From the NCBI GenBank assembly GCA_903929655.1, contig CAIYVS010000787.1, positions 1-9,888 of the forward strand: a stretch of DNA of 9,888 bases, in the 5' to 3' direction. This document shows, piece by piece, positions 1 through 6,551 of the stretch (within the stretch, counting starts at the first letter, position 1; each line of letters starts with the position of its first letter). The position numbers and the translations under genes were made by a program. This DNA comes from an uncultured Bacteroidota bacterium (GTDB lineage: Bacteria > Bacteroidota > Bacteroidia > Chitinophagales > Chitinophagaceae). The notes below the pieces were generated by a model. The model searched no databases and was not told where the DNA came from. It saw only the letters and a program-made list of their open reading frames with translations.

Positions 1-48
1 AGCTGGGATAGTTTTGTTATGAATCTGCTGAAAGTAGCAAAACTTTGA
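1..48 (+). CDS. possible C-terminal tail of an upstream gene (partial)
   Basis: Frame 1 is open from the first base to a TGA at 46-48 and encodes 15 residues (SWDSFVMNLLKVAKL) before the stop. The composition is protein-like, and the other two forward frames hit stops within the first 21 bases. This is too short to identify a family, and a 15-codon open stretch can arise by chance in AT-rich DNA. If real, an upstream gene ends 74 bp before the antitoxin start on the same strand. Confidence 0.3.
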   Translation, partial: SWDSFVMNLLKVAKL

Positions 49-54
49 AAAGTT
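41..54. promoter_or_regulatory. 14-bp palindrome upstream of the toxin-antitoxin genes, possible operator
   Basis: The sequence AACTTT-GA-AAAGTT has perfect 6-bp arms and a 2-bp spacer, and lies about 70 bp before the antitoxin ATG. Type II antitoxins commonly repress their own promoter by binding palindromes, so an operator role is conceivable. However, the site overlaps the possible end of an upstream gene, no clear promoter was seen next to it, and an AT-rich palindrome of this size can occur by chance. Confidence 0.2.
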
Positions 55-122
55 AGATTTTTTTGTAGTTGAAAAATGATAATATCCATAAACTGGCTTA
101 ATTTTATATAAATAACATTACA

Positions 123-347
123 ATGTCAAGAAATGAGATAATAGAAAAAACAGTTAACGCCATTAGTAAATTGCCTGATGATAAGGCTGAAGAAATTGCT
201 GATTTTGCTGATTTTGTTTTAAAAAAATTTGATGGTGCAAATCTTCAGAAGGGAGTTGAATATATAATGAGCAATTCAAAAACATTTGAGTTTCTTAATG
301 AAGACGAAGATATTTACTCTTTAGATGACCTTAAAGAAAAATATTAA
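123..347 (+). CDS. small antitoxin of a MazF/PemK-type toxin-antitoxin module
   Basis: This is a 74-aa acidic protein with no signal peptide or membrane segment. The N-terminal half (about residues 1-36) is a predicted helix with the pattern SKLPDDKAEEIADFADFVLKK, shared by many small Bacteroidota antitoxins of the DUF2281 or related kind. The C-terminal half is strongly acidic (FLNEDEDIYSLDDLKEKY) and is the likely segment that wraps the toxin. The identification rests mainly on context. The next gene is a MazF/PemK-like toxin whose ATG (347) overlaps this gene's TAA (345-347) by one base, so the two are translationally coupled with the antitoxin first, the usual order. No classical AbrB-like or ribbon-helix-helix DNA-binding motif is evident, so autoregulation by this protein is uncertain. 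No Shine-Dalgarno is visible, which is normal in this phylum. Confidence 0.75.
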   Translation: MSRNEIIEKTVNAISKLPDDKAEEIADFADFVLKKFDGANLQKGVEYIMSNSKTFEFLNEDEDIYSLDDLKEKY

Positions 348-667
348 TGGTAAAAGGAGATATTGTTCTTGTACTTTTCCCATTTTCAGATTTGGCCGGG
401 AATAAATTACGACCTGCATTAGTAATAGGAAGCAGTCCGGATGAGGTTACTGTTTTATTTATTACGTCGCAAATAAAATGGCCTGAACCTACAGACATAC
501 TTTTGAATCCTGATTCAATAAATGGGATCAAAAAACAATCATTGCTTAGAGTTTCTAAAATTGCTACTTTAGATAGGATACTCATAAAAGGGAAATTGGG
601 AGTAATAGACAATGATACTTTGCAAAAAGCAGATGATAATTTGAAAATATTCCTAAGACTACTATAG
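347..667 (+). CDS. MazF/PemK-family endoribonuclease toxin
   Basis: This 106-aa cytoplasmic protein has the length and motif order of MazF/PemK/Kid toxins, which cleave RNA at short sequences. It opens with GDIVLVLFPFSD (residues 4-15), then K20-LRPALVI with the conserved Arg22-Pro23 of the first catalytic loop. The strand VLFITSQI (37-43) places Thr40/Ser41 at the second catalytic position. A later LLRVSKIATLD block (67-77) corresponds to the conserved S-x-R-x-x-K-I region of PemK-like members. All expected key residues are present, so it is probably active. The sequence specificity cannot be read from the sequence. It lies directly behind its antitoxin in a coupled pair and ends 9 bp before the stop of a gene on the opposite strand, with no obvious terminator hairpin between them. 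Confidence 0.88.
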   Translation: MVKGDIVLVLFPFSDLAGNKLRPALVIGSSPDEVTVLFITSQIKWPEPTDILLNPDSINGIKKQSLLRVSKIATLDRILIKGKLGVIDNDTLQKADDNLKIFLRLL

Positions 668-676
668 AGAAAAGGA

Positions 677-1111
677 TTATTCACTTAATGTTCTTTTAAT
701 TTCCTCAAGTTCGCTTGGATTAAGTTTAAACCATTCGCCACGTATTCTCTTATCGTCATAGGCCATATGTAAAGCCTTTTCAAAAGCTGCCGCAATTTTC
801 CTACTAATATATTTTTTGGAAGCTAACAATTCTATTGTAGGTTTTTCTCCTTGTAATGTTTTTTCCCGCCAATCCGGTTTGTTAGAAACACCTATTTTAT
901 GAAAATTATTAGTATGGTCAATCATTAAATATACACAACAACCCTCAGACTCCTCATCCTGCATATTTACTGTTAAATCTCTTGACAAGATTGGTTGATA
1001 ATCTTCGATTTCTTTTCTAACTAATTCGCGATACTCTTTTGCTAACTTTTGGATAACGATATTCAAATTTCGTTTACATTTGGTAATGCTCAATTCCCCA
1101 CGCACCACCAA
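677..1111 (-). CDS. GIY-YIG-fold nuclease-like protein (T5orf172/Mug113 type)
   Basis: This is a protein of about 144 aa. Residues 1-50 are a basic helical N-terminus, and residues 58-131 match the compact GIY-YIG fold of the T5orf172/Mug113 kind. VYL (60-62) stands for GIY, HKIGVS (71-76) stands for YIG, Arg82 follows at the conserved arginine position, and Glu111 in AFEKALH is the predicted metal-binding catalytic glutamate with His115 after it. GEWFKL (125-130) is the family's typical closing motif. The fold catalyses DNA phosphodiester cleavage in homing endonucleases, UvrC and some defence proteins. The substrate here is unknown. The longest reading starts at a TTG (1109-1111) and overlaps the upstream gene by 38 bp. 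GTG codons follow immediately, an in-frame stop lies 24 bp upstream of the TTG, and the first ATG is codon 50, so the true start is uncertain. It is AT-rich like its upstream neighbour. Confidence 0.75.
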   Translation of the reverse strand: MVVRGELSITKCKRNLNIVIQKLAKEYRELVRKEIEDYQPILSRDLTVNMQDEESEGCCVYLMIDHTNNFHKIGVSNKPDWREKTLQGEKPTIELLASKKYISRKIAAAFEKALHMAYDDKRIRGEWFKLNPSELEEIKRTLSE

Positions 1112-1911
1112 TAATTGTTCTCTTTTGTTTTTTCAATATTACTTTCCATTGAAGTAAATTTTTTGTTTCAAAGGTTCGTAATTCGTCATCTGTTATACTG
1201 ACTTTATTTTCAAATAAATTTTTACCTAATTTTATATTGCTACTATATAAAAAAGGTGCATCAACTTTGTATGAGTTGTTTCTTATTTTATATTCAAGTA
1301 AAATGTCCTGTTCAAATAAGAACAAAACCGAATCATCTTGTGAAAGATTAAAATCTTTGGGGTTTGAATGAAATAAAATATAGTCCATCCCATCTGAAAA
1401 ATTAAAAGTAAACCCTAAAATTATATGGGTTAAAATTGTATGATCATCTATTGATTCTGAAATAATATTGTAGCAATGGGAACCACCGACCCGATACCAT
1501 TTGATAGACTGTTTTTTTAGTAAATTCATCCTTATAAATAGTAGGGGAATTATCAAATTTTGTATTAAAACTCTCTTTATCATTGAACAAAAAATAGAGT
1601 AATTCACCTTCAAATAAATGGATGTCACAGCCGTTTTTCTCCATATCAAGATACCCATCTTTTTCAGCTAGATCGTTGATGATAATGGCCTGATTAGCTT
1701 CATTTGTAAGAAGCATGCTAAATGTTATTTCTCCCTTTTTTACGAAATCTCCATGTTCTTTTTCCCATTTATTAAATTGGGGCTTTTTCAGGATGGTATC
1801 CCATAGCTCAATATTATACCCATGCGGAATATCATACTTAGCCCAATTGAACCTATATGCATATACATCAATCAGGTCTCCTTTAATGTCTTTTTCATAT
1901 AATTCCCCCAT
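1074..1911 (-). pseudogene. unrecognised protein gene interrupted by a frameshift
   Basis: Two overlapping frames together make one plausible protein. The first frame starts at ATG 1911 (MGELYEKDIKGDL) and stops at 1444 after 155 codons. The next frame continues with protein-like sequence (for example SHCYNIISESIDDHTILTH) to a stop at 1074. Removing one A from the run of seven A (coding strand, 1512-1518) joins them as a 278-aa protein passing through EFTKK-QSIKWYRVGG, and the arithmetic fits one extra base. No signal peptide or membrane helix is evident. The protein is rich in aromatic and acidic residues, and I do not recognise a domain. It begins 29 bp after the ruvB stop and its end overlaps the GIY-YIG gene, so the three may be co-transcribed. 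It could be a true pseudogene, a sequencing or assembly error, or a phase-variable or slippage-expressed gene. Confidence 0.65.
1512..1518 (-). other. seven-A run (coding strand) at the inferred frameshift point
   Basis: The plus strand reads seven T between G1511 and A1519. Upstream, the first reading frame is open back to 1911. Downstream, the second frame is open to 1074. Both frames are open between 1447 and 1657, so the exact shift point is not proven, but this is the longest mononucleotide run in that overlap and changing seven to six A restores one continuous frame. Confidence 0.55.
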
Positions 1912-1940
1912 GAGGTATTGGCATTATTATATTGATAAAC

Positions 1941-2966
1941 TTAAAACAACAGATCTCCCCTGCTGTCCAATTTTTTTCTGCCTAAATGGTTATATGCTTT
2001 TTCGGTTGCTTCGCGCCCTCTTGGGGTACGCATTATGTAACCCTCCTGTATCAGGAAAGGCTCATAAACTTCTTCAATGGTTCCCGATTCTTCGCCTACT
2101 GCTGTGGCAATATTACTGATGCCGGCAGGGCCACCTTTAAATTTATCTATCAGTGTGCTAAGTATCTTATTGTCCATATCATCCAGTCCGCTTTCATCTA
2201 CATTCAAAGCACGTAAGCCATGCTCAACTATGGCCATATCAATTACACCATTACCAAGCACCTGTGCAAAATCACGCATGCGGCGCAAGAGCCCATTGGC
2301 GATACGGGGGGTGCCCCTGCTGCGGCTGGCTATTTGCATAGCAGCGTCAGATGTCGTTTTTACATTCAGTAGTTTGGCCGCGCGTAACACGATGCGTTGC
2401 AAGACATCAGCAGTATAATATTCCAGGCGGGACTTAATACCAAAACGGGACAGCAAGGGGGCCGTAAGCAAACCAGAGCGGGTGGTAGCCCCTACCAATG
2501 TAAAAGGATGCAGGCTAAGCTGTATGGAACGTGCTGCGGGCCCTGTATCAATCATGATATCGATCTTAAAATCTTCCATAGCCGCATAAAGGTATTCTTC
2601 CACAACAGTGCTCAATCTGTGTATCTCATCAATAAACAATACATCACGTGCTTCAAGGCTGGTCAGCAAACCGGCAAGATCTGCGGGCTTTTCTATTACA
2701 GGTCCGCTTGTTTCTTTAATAGCAACCCCAAGCTCGTTGGCAACAATACGGGAAAGCGTTGTTTTGCCAAGGCCGGGCGGACCATGAAATAAAACGTGGT
2801 CTAAAGCTTCGCCACGTAAATTGGCTGCCTTAATGAATATGCGAAGGTTCTCTATTAATTGTGGTTGTCCTGAAAATTCTTCAATGGTCTGGGGCCGTAT
2901 ACTATTTTCATATTCCCTCTCCTGGGGGCTCAATTCATCTGAAGGACGCACGTTGGATTTTTCCAT
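1941..2966 (-). CDS. ruvB: Holliday junction branch migration ATPase RuvB
   Basis: RuvB is the hexameric AAA+ motor that, with RuvA, drives branch migration of Holliday junctions so that RuvC can resolve them in recombinational repair. The 341 aa are full length for the family. Visible motifs are Walker A GPPGLGKTT (62-70), Walker B VLFIDEIHRL (109-118), the RuvB-specific PAARSI segment (143-148), sensor 1 GATTR (159-163), the arginine finger in SRFGI (Arg174) and sensor 2 GTPRIANGLLRR (218-229). The C-terminal winged-helix domain includes GGPAGISNIATAVGEES (278-294) and YIMRTPRGR (310-318), used in DNA contact. ATG at 2966 gives the normal N-terminus, leading into RPQTIEEFSGQ. ruvA and ruvC are not in the window. 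The gene is chromosomal housekeeping, has higher GC than the genes downstream of it, and diverges from the large adhesin gene across 246 bp. Confidence 0.98.
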   Translation of the reverse strand: MEKSNVRPSDELSPQEREYENSIRPQTIEEFSGQPQLIENLRIFIKAANLRGEALDHVLFHGPPGLGKTTLSRIVANELGVAIKETSGPVIEKPADLAGLLTSLEARDVLFIDEIHRLSTVVEEYLYAAMEDFKIDIMIDTGPAARSIQLSLHPFTLVGATTRSGLLTAPLLSRFGIKSRLEYYTADVLQRIVLRAAKLLNVKTTSDAAMQIASRSRGTPRIANGLLRRMRDFAQVLGNGVIDMAIVEHGLRALNVDESGLDDMDNKILSTLIDKFKGGPAGISNIATAVGEESGTIEEVYEPFLIQEGYIMRTPRGREATEKAYNHLGRKKLDSRGDLLF

Positions 2967-3212
2967 GTTTTAAAAATACTTAATTATAGCCTAATTATCG
3001 TACATAAATTGAACAAGCGTATCTTACAGATATACCCCCTTTTTTCTTAATTGAGCTTGCTGATCTTTGCTAATCTGATATAATGATGCTATCAAAGTCT
3101 TGTTTATTTGTTTAAAATGCCACTTCATTTGGCATTATTCCTGTTTTATTACGATAAAGCAGCCTTAGGTACAAATGCCTATTATTGTTGCCATATCTAT
3201 CGTTAATTTTAC
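2967..3212. promoter_or_regulatory. divergent intergenic region between ruvB and the adhesin gene
   Basis: These 246 bp must carry the start signals for both ruvB (leftward) and the adhesin gene (rightward). I see no gene or RNA here. No perfect Bacteroidota -7 element (TAnnTTTG) was found on either strand. A sigma70-like pair TTGCTG (3057-3062) and TATAAT (3079-3084) with 16-bp spacing points rightward, but the -35 match is poor and this consensus is not the usual one in the phylum. A 7-bp stem hairpin at 3116-3136 is listed separately. Confidence 0.5.
3116..3136. repeat. short perfect inverted repeat (hairpin) upstream of the adhesin gene
   Basis: The arms AATGCCA (3116-3122) and TGGCATT (3130-3136) are perfectly complementary around a 7-base spacer. 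No T-run follows on either strand, and both flanking genes point away from it, so it is not an intrinsic terminator for either. It lies 76 bp before the adhesin ATG and could be a protein-binding site or a 5' leader hairpin. Function is unproven. Confidence 0.35.
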
Positions 3213-6200
3213 ATGAAACAAATACATTATTTTATGAAGCGCAAAAATACATTGATTTTGCTGGTTACAGTAATTTTCGGATGGGTATCTATGGGCTATC
3301 ATAATGGGCCGGCTAATAATGGACAGGCAGTTTCCGGAGCTCCGTTCAACAGTTTTGTATATTGTAACGGATGCCATTTTGGAGGTTCATTCGCTCCAAG
3401 TGTAAGTGTAAGCTTACTAAGTGGTTCTACAACAGTTACTTCATATACGGCGGGGAATAGTTATACAGTTCACATTACAATGACTGCGGGTTCCGGTACG
3501 CCATCAGGTTATGGTTTCCAGGTAACCTGTGCCATGGCAAGCAATTACAGCAATATTAATAACTGGGGTACGTTGCCCAGTAACACGCAAAATATTTCGT
3601 TAAGTTCCCGCAATTATGTTGAGCAATCCAATACCTTATCTTCTGGTACGGTGAATATTCCCTGGACTGCTCCAACTGCGGGCACCGGCACTGTTAAGTT
3701 TTATCTGGCGGGCAATATTGTGAACGGGGATAACTCTGATTTTGGAGATAGTCCTGCGAGAGATTCTCTGAGTATAACAGAAAATTCCTGTATAGCGCCC
3801 ACACTGTCCACAACCGTTACGAATGTTTCCTGTTTTGGTGGTAACGATGGGGCTATTGCCCTTACAACAACAGGCGGCAGTTCTCCATTTACTTATCAAT
3901 GGACTGGTCCCGGCAGCTTTACAGCCTCTACACAAAACATTTCAGGCTTGTCTTCCGGTGCATACAAAATAGTGGTTACGGCATCAGGTGGGTGTAAGGA
4001 CAGTATTACTGTGAACGTTACACAACCTGCAGCAGTTACTGCATCAGCTTTATCCAATTCACCGATTTGTGTTGGCAGTGCTTTGAATCTTTCTGCCAGC
4101 AGTTCGGCCTCCGGGGCTACTTATTCCTGGACGGGCCCTAATGGCTTTACCTCCTCAAGCCAGAATCCAACAATAGCAAATGCAGCAACTTCGGCAAGTG
4201 GTACCTACTCTGTAATAGCAAGCTCGGGCGGATGTTCCTCGTCTGCCGCGACAGTCACAGTTACAGTAGATCCTGTTCCTTCCACACCTGTTGCGGGGAG
4301 TAATGGTCCGCTTTGTGCAGGCAGCACACTCAATTTAACCAGCAGCTCTACACCAGGGGTTGTTTATAGCTGGTCCGGCCCGAATAGTTTCACATCAGGC
4401 AGCCAAAATCCATCTATCCCGAATATTACAACAGCTGGTGGCGGCACCTATTTTGTATCTGCTACAAATTCATGTGCTACATCTACCGGATCGGTTAGTG
4501 TAACAGTTAATTCTACACCTGCAGTACCCCTGCCCGGCAGCAACAGCCCGATATGTGTTGGGAATACCTTAAACCTTTCTATCAGCAATACCATTACAGG
4601 CGTCACCTATTCCTGGACAGGCCCGAATAGCTTTACATCTGCAAGCAGCAACCCGTCAATTTCTAATGCAACTACAGCTGCGGGTGGCACTTACTCTGTT
4701 ACTGCAGCTGCCGGCGGTTGCACCTCAGCAGGAGCCGTAAGTGTAACAGTGAATCAGGTACCGGCAACACCTACAGCTTCAAGTAATAACCCCGTATGTA
4801 CTAGCGACAATCTTAGCCTCAACGCCAGCACTACTACTTCAGGCGTCAATTATTCCTGGACAGGCCCTAACAGTTTCACATCAGGCAACCAGAACCCAGT
4901 TATAACAAATGTTTCAGTATTAGCCGCAGGCACTTATAGTGTTACAGCTGCCATTGGGGCGTGCACGTCTGCTTCCGGTACCGTGAGTGTGACTGTTAAC
5001 CAAACGCCGTTTGCACCATCTGCAGGGAGTAATAGTCCATTGTGCGCCGGAGATACATTGAATCTTACCAGCAGTGGATATACTACCGGTACTACTTGTT
5101 CCTGGACAGGTCCTAATAGTTTTGCAACAACGACTCAAAATCCATCAATACCAAATGCAGTGGCAGCTGCAAGCGGAACCTATTCTGTCGTAGCCATTGC
5201 AAACGGCTGCACTTCTACCGCCGCAACTGTAAGCGTAACTGTGAATGCCATACCTGCTACGCCGCTTGCTTCAAGCAGTAGTCCGGTATGCACTGGTAAT
5301 ACCCTCAGCCTTACAGCCAATAGCTCTCCGTCACCTGCGTCTTATTCCTGGACAGGTCCTAACAGCTTCACCTCCGTGAGCCAGAACCCTTCTTTAACAA
5401 ATGTTACGACAGCACAGGCGGGTACCTATTCTGTTACGGCTACATTAAACAATTGCACTTCTGCTGCCGGAACAGTAAACGTAATCGTAAATCAGACACC
5501 GGCAGTACCTTCCGCCAGCAGTAATACACCGCTTTGTTCCGGTGATACTTTAAATCTTACCGGGAATAGCTCTACCTCTGGGGTAAACTATTCCTGGACA
5601 GGCCCCAACAGTTTTACATCCGGCAATCAGAACCCAATTATTACAAATGTTTCTGTGGCAACAAGCGGCACCTATTCTGTTACTGCTACTGCAAATAACT
5701 GCACTTCTGCCGCCGGAACAGTAAACGTAACTGTTAATCTTACGCCGGTAATTTCTTCTGCAAGTAACAGTCCGGTTTGTAATGGTCATACACTTAATTT
5801 TACCACCACCAACTCTGTTTCCGGAGCTACTTACACATGGAGTGGCCCGAATAGCTTTACTTCCGCCGTTCAAAATCCTTCCATAAATAGTGCTGCTTTC
5901 TCTGATAGCGGTGTTTATATTGTTACTGCTACTGTTAATGGTTGTACTTCAAATTCAGTATCTGATACGGTAACAATATTGCCTGTTCCAGGGGCGCCTT
6001 CTGTAACAGCATCTGCAAATTTTACAACTATCAATACAGGACAAAGTGTGACATTTACTGCAAATGTGACTAATGGAGGCAGTACACCTGTCTATCAGTG
6101 GTTCAAAAACGGTACGAATATTCCAGGTGCTACAAGTTCACCATATATAACATCTGCTATAGTTAATGGAGATGTTTTTGATGTAAAAGTGAGTAGCAGC

Positions 6201-6551
6201 TTGCCTTGTGCTTTTCCTGATACAGCCGGTAGTAATGGTATAACTATTGCAGTTATTCCCACAGGGATCAATAATATTGGAAATGATCTCGTAGATATGA
6301 ATTTATATCCCAATCCCAGCAATGGCATTTTTACAATAAATGGCACATATAACAGCCATGGCAATTCAAAAACTGCTAAAATTGAAATAGCAAATGTATT
6401 GGGGCAGACTGTTTATAATAAACAACTTATTTTAAAGAGTAGGGAATTTGTATATCATTTTAATTTATCCGGCCAATTACAAAATGGAGTCTATTTTCTA
6501 AATATTTCTCTTGGAGACGAACGACGCATTTTAAGGCTCACAATAGAATAA
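3213..6551 (+). CDS. large multidomain surface adhesin-like protein with T9SS sorting domain
   Basis: This is a 1112-aa predicted extracellular protein. Residues 13-26 are hydrophobic (LILLVTVIFGWV core), an export signal; ATG at 3234 (residue 8) is an alternative start. Residues about 29-190 form an N-terminal domain with GPANNGQAVSGAP followed by a CNGCH motif (51-55), resembling the choice-of-anchor V/Reeler-like type. Residues about 193-272 are one SprB-like repeat (CFGGNDGAIALTTTGG). Eight Ig-like repeats of 80-82 aa follow (about 276-926), each with two cysteines and the signature YSWTGPNSFTS. A ninth divergent Ig-like domain with YQWFKNGTNIPGAT (961-974) comes next. Residues 1023-1112 are a T9SS type A sorting domain with NLYPNPSNGIF and GQLQNGVYFL. 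Such cargo crosses the outer membrane by T9SS and is released or attached. The role in adhesion or gliding is inferred from the SprB and Ig-like content. A two-gene tail of other secreted proteins follows. Confidence 0.9.
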   Translation: MKQIHYFMKRKNTLILLVTVIFGWVSMGYHNGPANNGQAVSGAPFNSFVYCNGCHFGGSFAPSVSVSLLSGSTTVTSYTAGNSYTVHITMTAGSGTPSGYGFQVTCAMASNYSNINNWGTLPSNTQNISLSSRNYVEQSNTLSSGTVNIPWTAPTAGTGTVKFYLAGNIVNGDNSDFGDSPARDSLSITENSCIAPTLSTTVTNVSCFGGNDGAIALTTTGGSSPFTYQWTGPGSFTASTQNISGLSSGAYKIVVTASGGCKDSITVNVTQPAAVTASALSNSPICVGSALNLSASSSASGATYSWTGPNGFTSSSQNPTIANAATSASGTYSVIASSGGCSSSAATVTVTVDPVPSTPVAGSNGPLCAGSTLNLTSSSTPGVVYSWSGPNSFTSGSQNPSIPNITTAGGGTYFVSATNSCATSTGSVSVTVNSTPAVPLPGSNSPICVGNTLNLSISNTITGVTYSWTGPNSFTSASSNPSISNATTAAGGTYSVTAAAGGCTSAGAVSVTVNQVPATPTASSNNPVCTSDNLSLNASTTTSGVNYSWTGPNSFTSGNQNPVITNVSVLAAGTYSVTAAIGACTSASGTVSVTVNQTPFAPSAGSNSPLCAGDTLNLTSSGYTTGTTCSWTGPNSFATTTQNPSIPNAVAAASGTYSVVAIANGCTSTAATVSVTVNAIPATPLASSSSPVCTGNTLSLTANSSPSPASYSWTGPNSFTSVSQNPSLTNVTTAQAGTYSVTATLNNCTSAAGTVNVIVNQTPAVPSASSNTPLCSGDTLNLTGNSSTSGVNYSWTGPNSFTSGNQNPIITNVSVATSGTYSVTATANNCTSAAGTVNVTVNLTPVISSASNSPVCNGHTLNFTTTNSVSGATYTWSGPNSFTSAVQNPSINSAAFSDSGVYIVTATVNGCTSNSVSDTVTILPVPGAPSVTASANFTTINTGQSVTFTANVTNGGSTPVYQWFKNGTNIPGATSSPYITSAIVNGDVFDVKVSSSLPCAFPDTAGSNGITIAVIPTGINNIGNDLVDMNLYPNPSNGIFTINGTYNSHGNSKTAKIEIANVLGQTVYNKQLILKSREFVYHFNLSGQLQNGVYFLNISLGDERRILRLTIE
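3363..3377 (+). other. CxxCH motif codons in the adhesin N-terminal domain
   Basis: Codons 51-55 read Cys-Asn-Gly-Cys-His, the form of a c-type haem attachment site. It is the only CxxCH in the protein. The surrounding GP...SGAP...CxxCH layout is what I recall for choice-of-anchor V domains. Whether haem is bound is not known from sequence. Confidence 0.6.
4038..5990 (+). repeat. eight tandem Ig-like repeats of about 243 bp within the adhesin gene
   Basis: Boundaries are approximate. The first conserved cysteine of each unit is at residues 286, 368, 448, 529, 611, 693, 775 and 856, giving spacings of 82, 80, 81, 82, 82, 82 and 81. The second cysteine is at 341, 421, 503, 584, 666, 748, 830 and 911. 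A typical unit reads SNSPxCxGxTLNL, then YSWTGPNSFTS, then QNPSIxN, then AxGTYSVTA, then CTSAxGTVSVTVN. Each pair probably forms an intradomain disulphide. The units differ by many silent changes, so the array is old at DNA level rather than freshly duplicated. Confidence 0.9.

Noticed and set aside
9..16. TAGTTTTG, a match to the Bacteroidota -7 promoter element TAnnTTTG upstream of the antitoxin
   Set aside because: The -33 element would fall outside the window, the site is over 100 bp from the ATG, and it lies inside the possible tail of an upstream gene. The pattern is also common in AT-rich DNA.
1715..2119. 134-codon plus-strand open frame spanning the start of the unknown gene and the end of ruvB
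   Set aside because: It overlaps two minus-strand genes, shows no family signature and has the Cys/Leu/Tyr-rich look of a shadow frame.
1941..2792. Several open frames of 76-134 codons on the plus strand opposite ruvB
   Set aside because: They lie antisense to a certain RuvB gene, have no recognisable domain, and have the cysteine- and serine-rich composition of shadow frames.
3057..3084. TTGCTG and TATAAT with 16-bp spacing upstream of the adhesin gene
   Set aside because: This follows the proteobacterial sigma70 consensus, which is not the usual promoter form in Bacteroidota, and the -35 hexamer matches poorly. It is mentioned only in the intergenic entry.
4038..5990. Regularly spaced repeats of about 243 bp that could suggest a non-coding array or CRISPR
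   Set aside because: The units are in frame, vary mainly at third codon positions and encode a clear Ig-like domain. No short identical repeats with unique spacers are present.
3636..6364. Minus-strand open frames of 72-107 codons inside the adhesin gene
   Set aside because: They recur with the repeat period and are rich in Cys, Arg and Gly, as expected from reading the reverse of the Ig-repeat codons. They are shadows.
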